Shown here piece by piece: positions 23,641 through 25,026 of a stretch of DNA of 25,026 nt. Where the stretch lies: NCBI RefSeq assembly GCF_000003605.2, contig NW_003134619.1, forward strand, positions 1 to 25,026. The letters are read 5' to 3'. The notes under the pieces are model-generated. The model worked only from the letters and a program-made list of their open reading frames with translations, searched no databases and was not told where the DNA came from. This DNA is from Saccoglossus kowalevskii (taxonomy: Eukaryota > Hemichordata > Enteropneusta > Harrimaniidae). The translations under genes and the position numbers were made by a program. Position 1 is the first letter of the stretch. Every line of letters begins with the position of its first letter.

Positions 23641-25026
23641 ACATTGCCTCGTACTACAGCTGACATAATTACTAAGGAAATTGCATGTGTACATTGCCTC
23701 GTACTACAGCTTACATAATTACTAAGTAAATTGCATGTGTACATTGCCTCGTACTACAGCTGACATAATTACTAAGTAAATTGCATGTGTACATTGCTTC
23801 GTACTACATCTGACATAATTACCGTGCAAATTGCCACGTACTACATCTGACATAATTACCTTGTAAATTGCATGTGTACATTTCCTCGTACTACATCTGA
23901 CATAATTACCGTGTAAATTGCATGTGTACATTGTCTCGTAGTGCATGCGACATAATTACCGTGTAAATTGCATGTGTACATTGCCTCGTACTACAGCTTA
24001 GATAATTGCTAAGTAAATTGCATGTGTACATTGCCTCGTACTACATCTGACATAATTACTAAGTAAATTGCATGTGTACATTGCCTCGTACTACATCTGA
24101 CATAATTACTAAGTAAATTGCATGTGTACATTGCCTCGTACTACAGATGACATAATTACTAAGTAAATTGCATGTGTACATTGCCTCGTACTACATCTGA
24201 CATAATTACTACGTCAATTGCATGTGTACATTGCCTCGTACTACATCTGACATAATTACTAAGTAAATTACATGTGTACATTGCCTCGTACTGCATCTGA
24301 CATTAATAGTAAGAAGATTGCATGTGTACATTGCCTCGCACTACAGCTGACATAATTACTAAGTAAATTACATGTGTACATTGCCTCGTACTACATCTGA
24401 CATAATTACTAAGTAAATTGCATGTGTACATTGCCTCGTACTGCATCCGACCTTAATACTAAGAAGATTGCACGTGTACATTGCCTCGTACTGCATCTGA
24501 CATAATTACTAAGAAGAATCCATGTGTACATTGCCTCGTACTACATCTGACATAATTACTAAGAAGATTGCATGTGTACAATGCCTCGTACTACATCTGA
24601 CATAATTACTAAGAAGATTGCATTGAACAATGCCTCGTACTACATTTGACATAATTACCGTGTAAATTGGATGTATGTATTGCCTCGTAGTACAACTGAC
24701 ATAATTACTAAGCAAATTGCATGTGTACATTGCCTCGTACTACATCTGACATAATTAACGTGTAAATTGCATGTGTACATTGCCTCCTACTACATCTGAC
24801 ATAATTACCGTGTAAATTGCATGTGTACATTTCCTCGTACTACATCTGACATAATTACCGTGTAAATTGCATGTGTACATTGCCTCGTACCACAGCTGAC
24901 ATAATTACTAAGTAAATTGCATGTGTACATTGCCTCGTACTACATCTGACATAATTACTAAGTAAATTGCATGTGTACATTGCCTCGTACTACATCTGAC
25001 AAAATTAGTAAGTATATTGCATGTGA
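23600..25026. repeat. Mosaic block 5: copy of 4143-5569
   Basis: The offset is 19457 throughout: CTTAGATAATTGC 4541 to 23998, CACGTG 5014 to 24471, dyad 5163 to 24620. GCCACGTACTAC after the short monomer (4376, 23833) is shared only by these two. Near 24574 it has TACAATGCC like 10427, not TACATTGCC like 5117. That links it to block D copy 2 as well, although the three monomers deleted there are still present here. It runs off the window end. Confidence 0.83.

Larger units (their letters stand above)
576..23838. repeat. 37-bp short monomer (13-bp internal deletion), 14 copies
   Basis: The canonical AATTGCATGTGTACATTGCC is shortened to AATTGCC, losing 13 bp between two direct ATTGC repeats. 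Copies (position of the GTGC or GTGT before the junction) are at 576, 2109, 3593, 3930, 4367, 6651, 8037, 9023, 12804, 16235, 18569, 21003, 23337 and 23824. All but the one at 18569 also carry GTGCAA instead of GTGTAA. This suggests one founding deletion copied by later amplification, with 18569 either a reversion, a conversion product or an independent event. Confidence 0.92.
36..24633. repeat. Dyad monomer variant (GCATTG-AA-CAATGC), 24 copies
   Basis: In this 49-bp variant the usual GCATGTGTACATTGC is replaced by a sequence with inverted arms GCATTG and CAATGC around AA. Copies start at 36, 1022, 1521, 2605, 3154, 5163, 5762, 7497, 8483, 10469, 11068, 11617, 12365, 13900, 14499, 15048, 15796, 17331, 17930, 18866, 19964, 21449, 22548 and 24620. 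Nineteen are perfect. Those at 1022, 2605 and 21449 have the outer C changed to T, and those at 11068 and 14499 have an inner T changed to C. The preceding monomer is normally class c. In most copies the next monomer carries GCATGTATGTATTGC and then CGTAGTACAACTGAC or CGTACTACAACTGAC. It serves as a landmark for the higher-order repeats. Confidence 0.93.
873..24633. repeat. CACGTG-dyad cassette, fixed 149-bp spacing, 14 copies
   Basis: A monomer carrying GCATCCGAC and a TTAATACTA-type core ends in ATTGCACGTG. In 14 places the C of CACGTG lies exactly 149 bp before the G of the GCATTG dyad. The CACGTG starts are 873, 1372, 2456, 3005, 5014, 5613, 7348, 8334, 10919, 12216, 14350, 15647, 22399 and 24471. 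At 21350 the spacing is 99 because one monomer is missing. At 13751 and 17182 the hexamer has decayed to CACATG but the spacing is kept. Dyads at 36 (truncated by the window start), 10469, 11617, 15048, 17930, 18866 and 19964 lack it. The spacing is three monomers minus one base. Confidence 0.9.
1..25026. repeat. Tandem satellite array, 50-bp monomer, about 505 copies
   Basis: The whole window is a head-to-tail array of a 50-bp monomer in one orientation; 2041-2090 is a clean example. In order the monomer carries ACATCTGACATAATTA, a variable octamer, AATTGCATGTGTACATTGC, then CTCGTACT. The octamer defines three classes: CCGTGTAA (example 2041-2090), CTAAGTAA (4636-4685) and CTAAGAAG (5086-5135). 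G+C is about 38%. Correcting the length for the 37-bp and 49-bp variants gives about 505 monomers. No flank is visible at either end and no stretch is free of repeat. Such arrays usually form centromeric or other constitutive heterochromatin; that location is inferred. The family is not one I recognise. Confidence 0.98.

Noticed and set aside
471-24730. Dozens of minus-strand open frames of about 210-240 nt with near-identical products
   Set aside because: A 50-bp repeat shifts frame each monomer. On the minus strand two of the three passes lack stops and the third has TAA, so frames of about 222 nt must recur. There is no sign of selection on codons, and the indels ignore frame.
1-25026. CRISPR array
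   Set aside because: There are no unique spacers between repeats. The monomers abut and all positions vary only slightly, as in satellite DNA.
1-25026. CENP-B box or telomere repeat
   Set aside because: I see no TTCG....A.CGGG-type box and no TTAGGG-, TTTAGGG- or TTAGG-type run on either strand.
1-25026. Satellite-encoded hammerhead ribozyme
   Set aside because: The hammerhead core needs CTGATGA and GAAA segments. The monomer has CTGACATAA and no matching second core segment.
1-25026. Transposon, tRNA, rRNA or unique insertions
   Set aside because: Reading through block by block, every stretch aligns to the monomer. I found no inserted foreign sequence, long poly-A tract or conserved RNA-gene element.
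1-25026. Assignment to a particular species
   Set aside because: I do not recognise the monomer, and base composition and repeat structure alone do not identify the organism.

Overview
The whole window is one uninterrupted tandem satellite array. I find no gene, RNA gene, transposon or unique sequence. The basic unit is a 50-bp monomer (a clean copy lies at 2041-2090), about 38% G+C. About 505 monomers fill the 25,026 bases, and the array runs off both ends. A long, AT-leaning, homogenised satellite with higher-order structure points to a eukaryotic nuclear genome, most likely centromeric, pericentromeric, subtelomeric or other heterochromatin. I do not recognise the satellite and cannot name the organism.

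Monomers fall into classes defined by the bases after ATAATTA. These are CCGTGTAA (class a), CTAAGTAA (class b) and CTAAGAAG (class c). A second variable site reads ACATCTGAC, ACAGCTGAC, GCATCTGAC, GCATCCGAC and so on. Three length variants are diagnostic: a 37-bp monomer made by a 13-bp deletion (14 copies), a 49-bp monomer with a perfect dyad GCATTG-AA-CAATGC (24 copies, 19 perfect), and a 49-bp monomer reading AAATTCATG (11 copies). Fourteen times a CACGTG hexamer sits exactly 149 bp before the dyad, which gives a fixed landmark cassette.

Layout. At 1-858 there is a partial copy of a 20-monomer (986-bp) unit. From 859 to 3689 two related units lie about 1583 bp apart, and 3484-4027 holds a 337-bp (7-monomer) tandem duplication. 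4028-6240 is a block that recurs at 9.9-11.4 kb and 22.1-25.0 kb. 6241-7324 is mixed. 7325-9296 is a 986-bp unit in tandem duplicate, and 9297-9880 holds local 250-bp and 150-bp expansions. 10707-17568 is a 3431-bp (69-monomer) unit in tandem duplicate with only about seven visible differences. 17569-18460 is a partial, more diverged third copy lacking 549 bp. 18461-18900 is the most degenerate stretch. 18901-20520 is mixed, and 20525-25026 is a mosaic of five blocks, each matching another part of the window at a different offset.

The sequence therefore records a history of unequal exchange or conversion. Indels are almost always whole monomers, units range from 150 bp to 3.4 kb, and old variants are carried along by later amplifications. 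Minus-strand open frames of about 222 nt recur because 50 is not a multiple of 3. They are by-products of the repeat and not genes. All identities and counts were made by eye.
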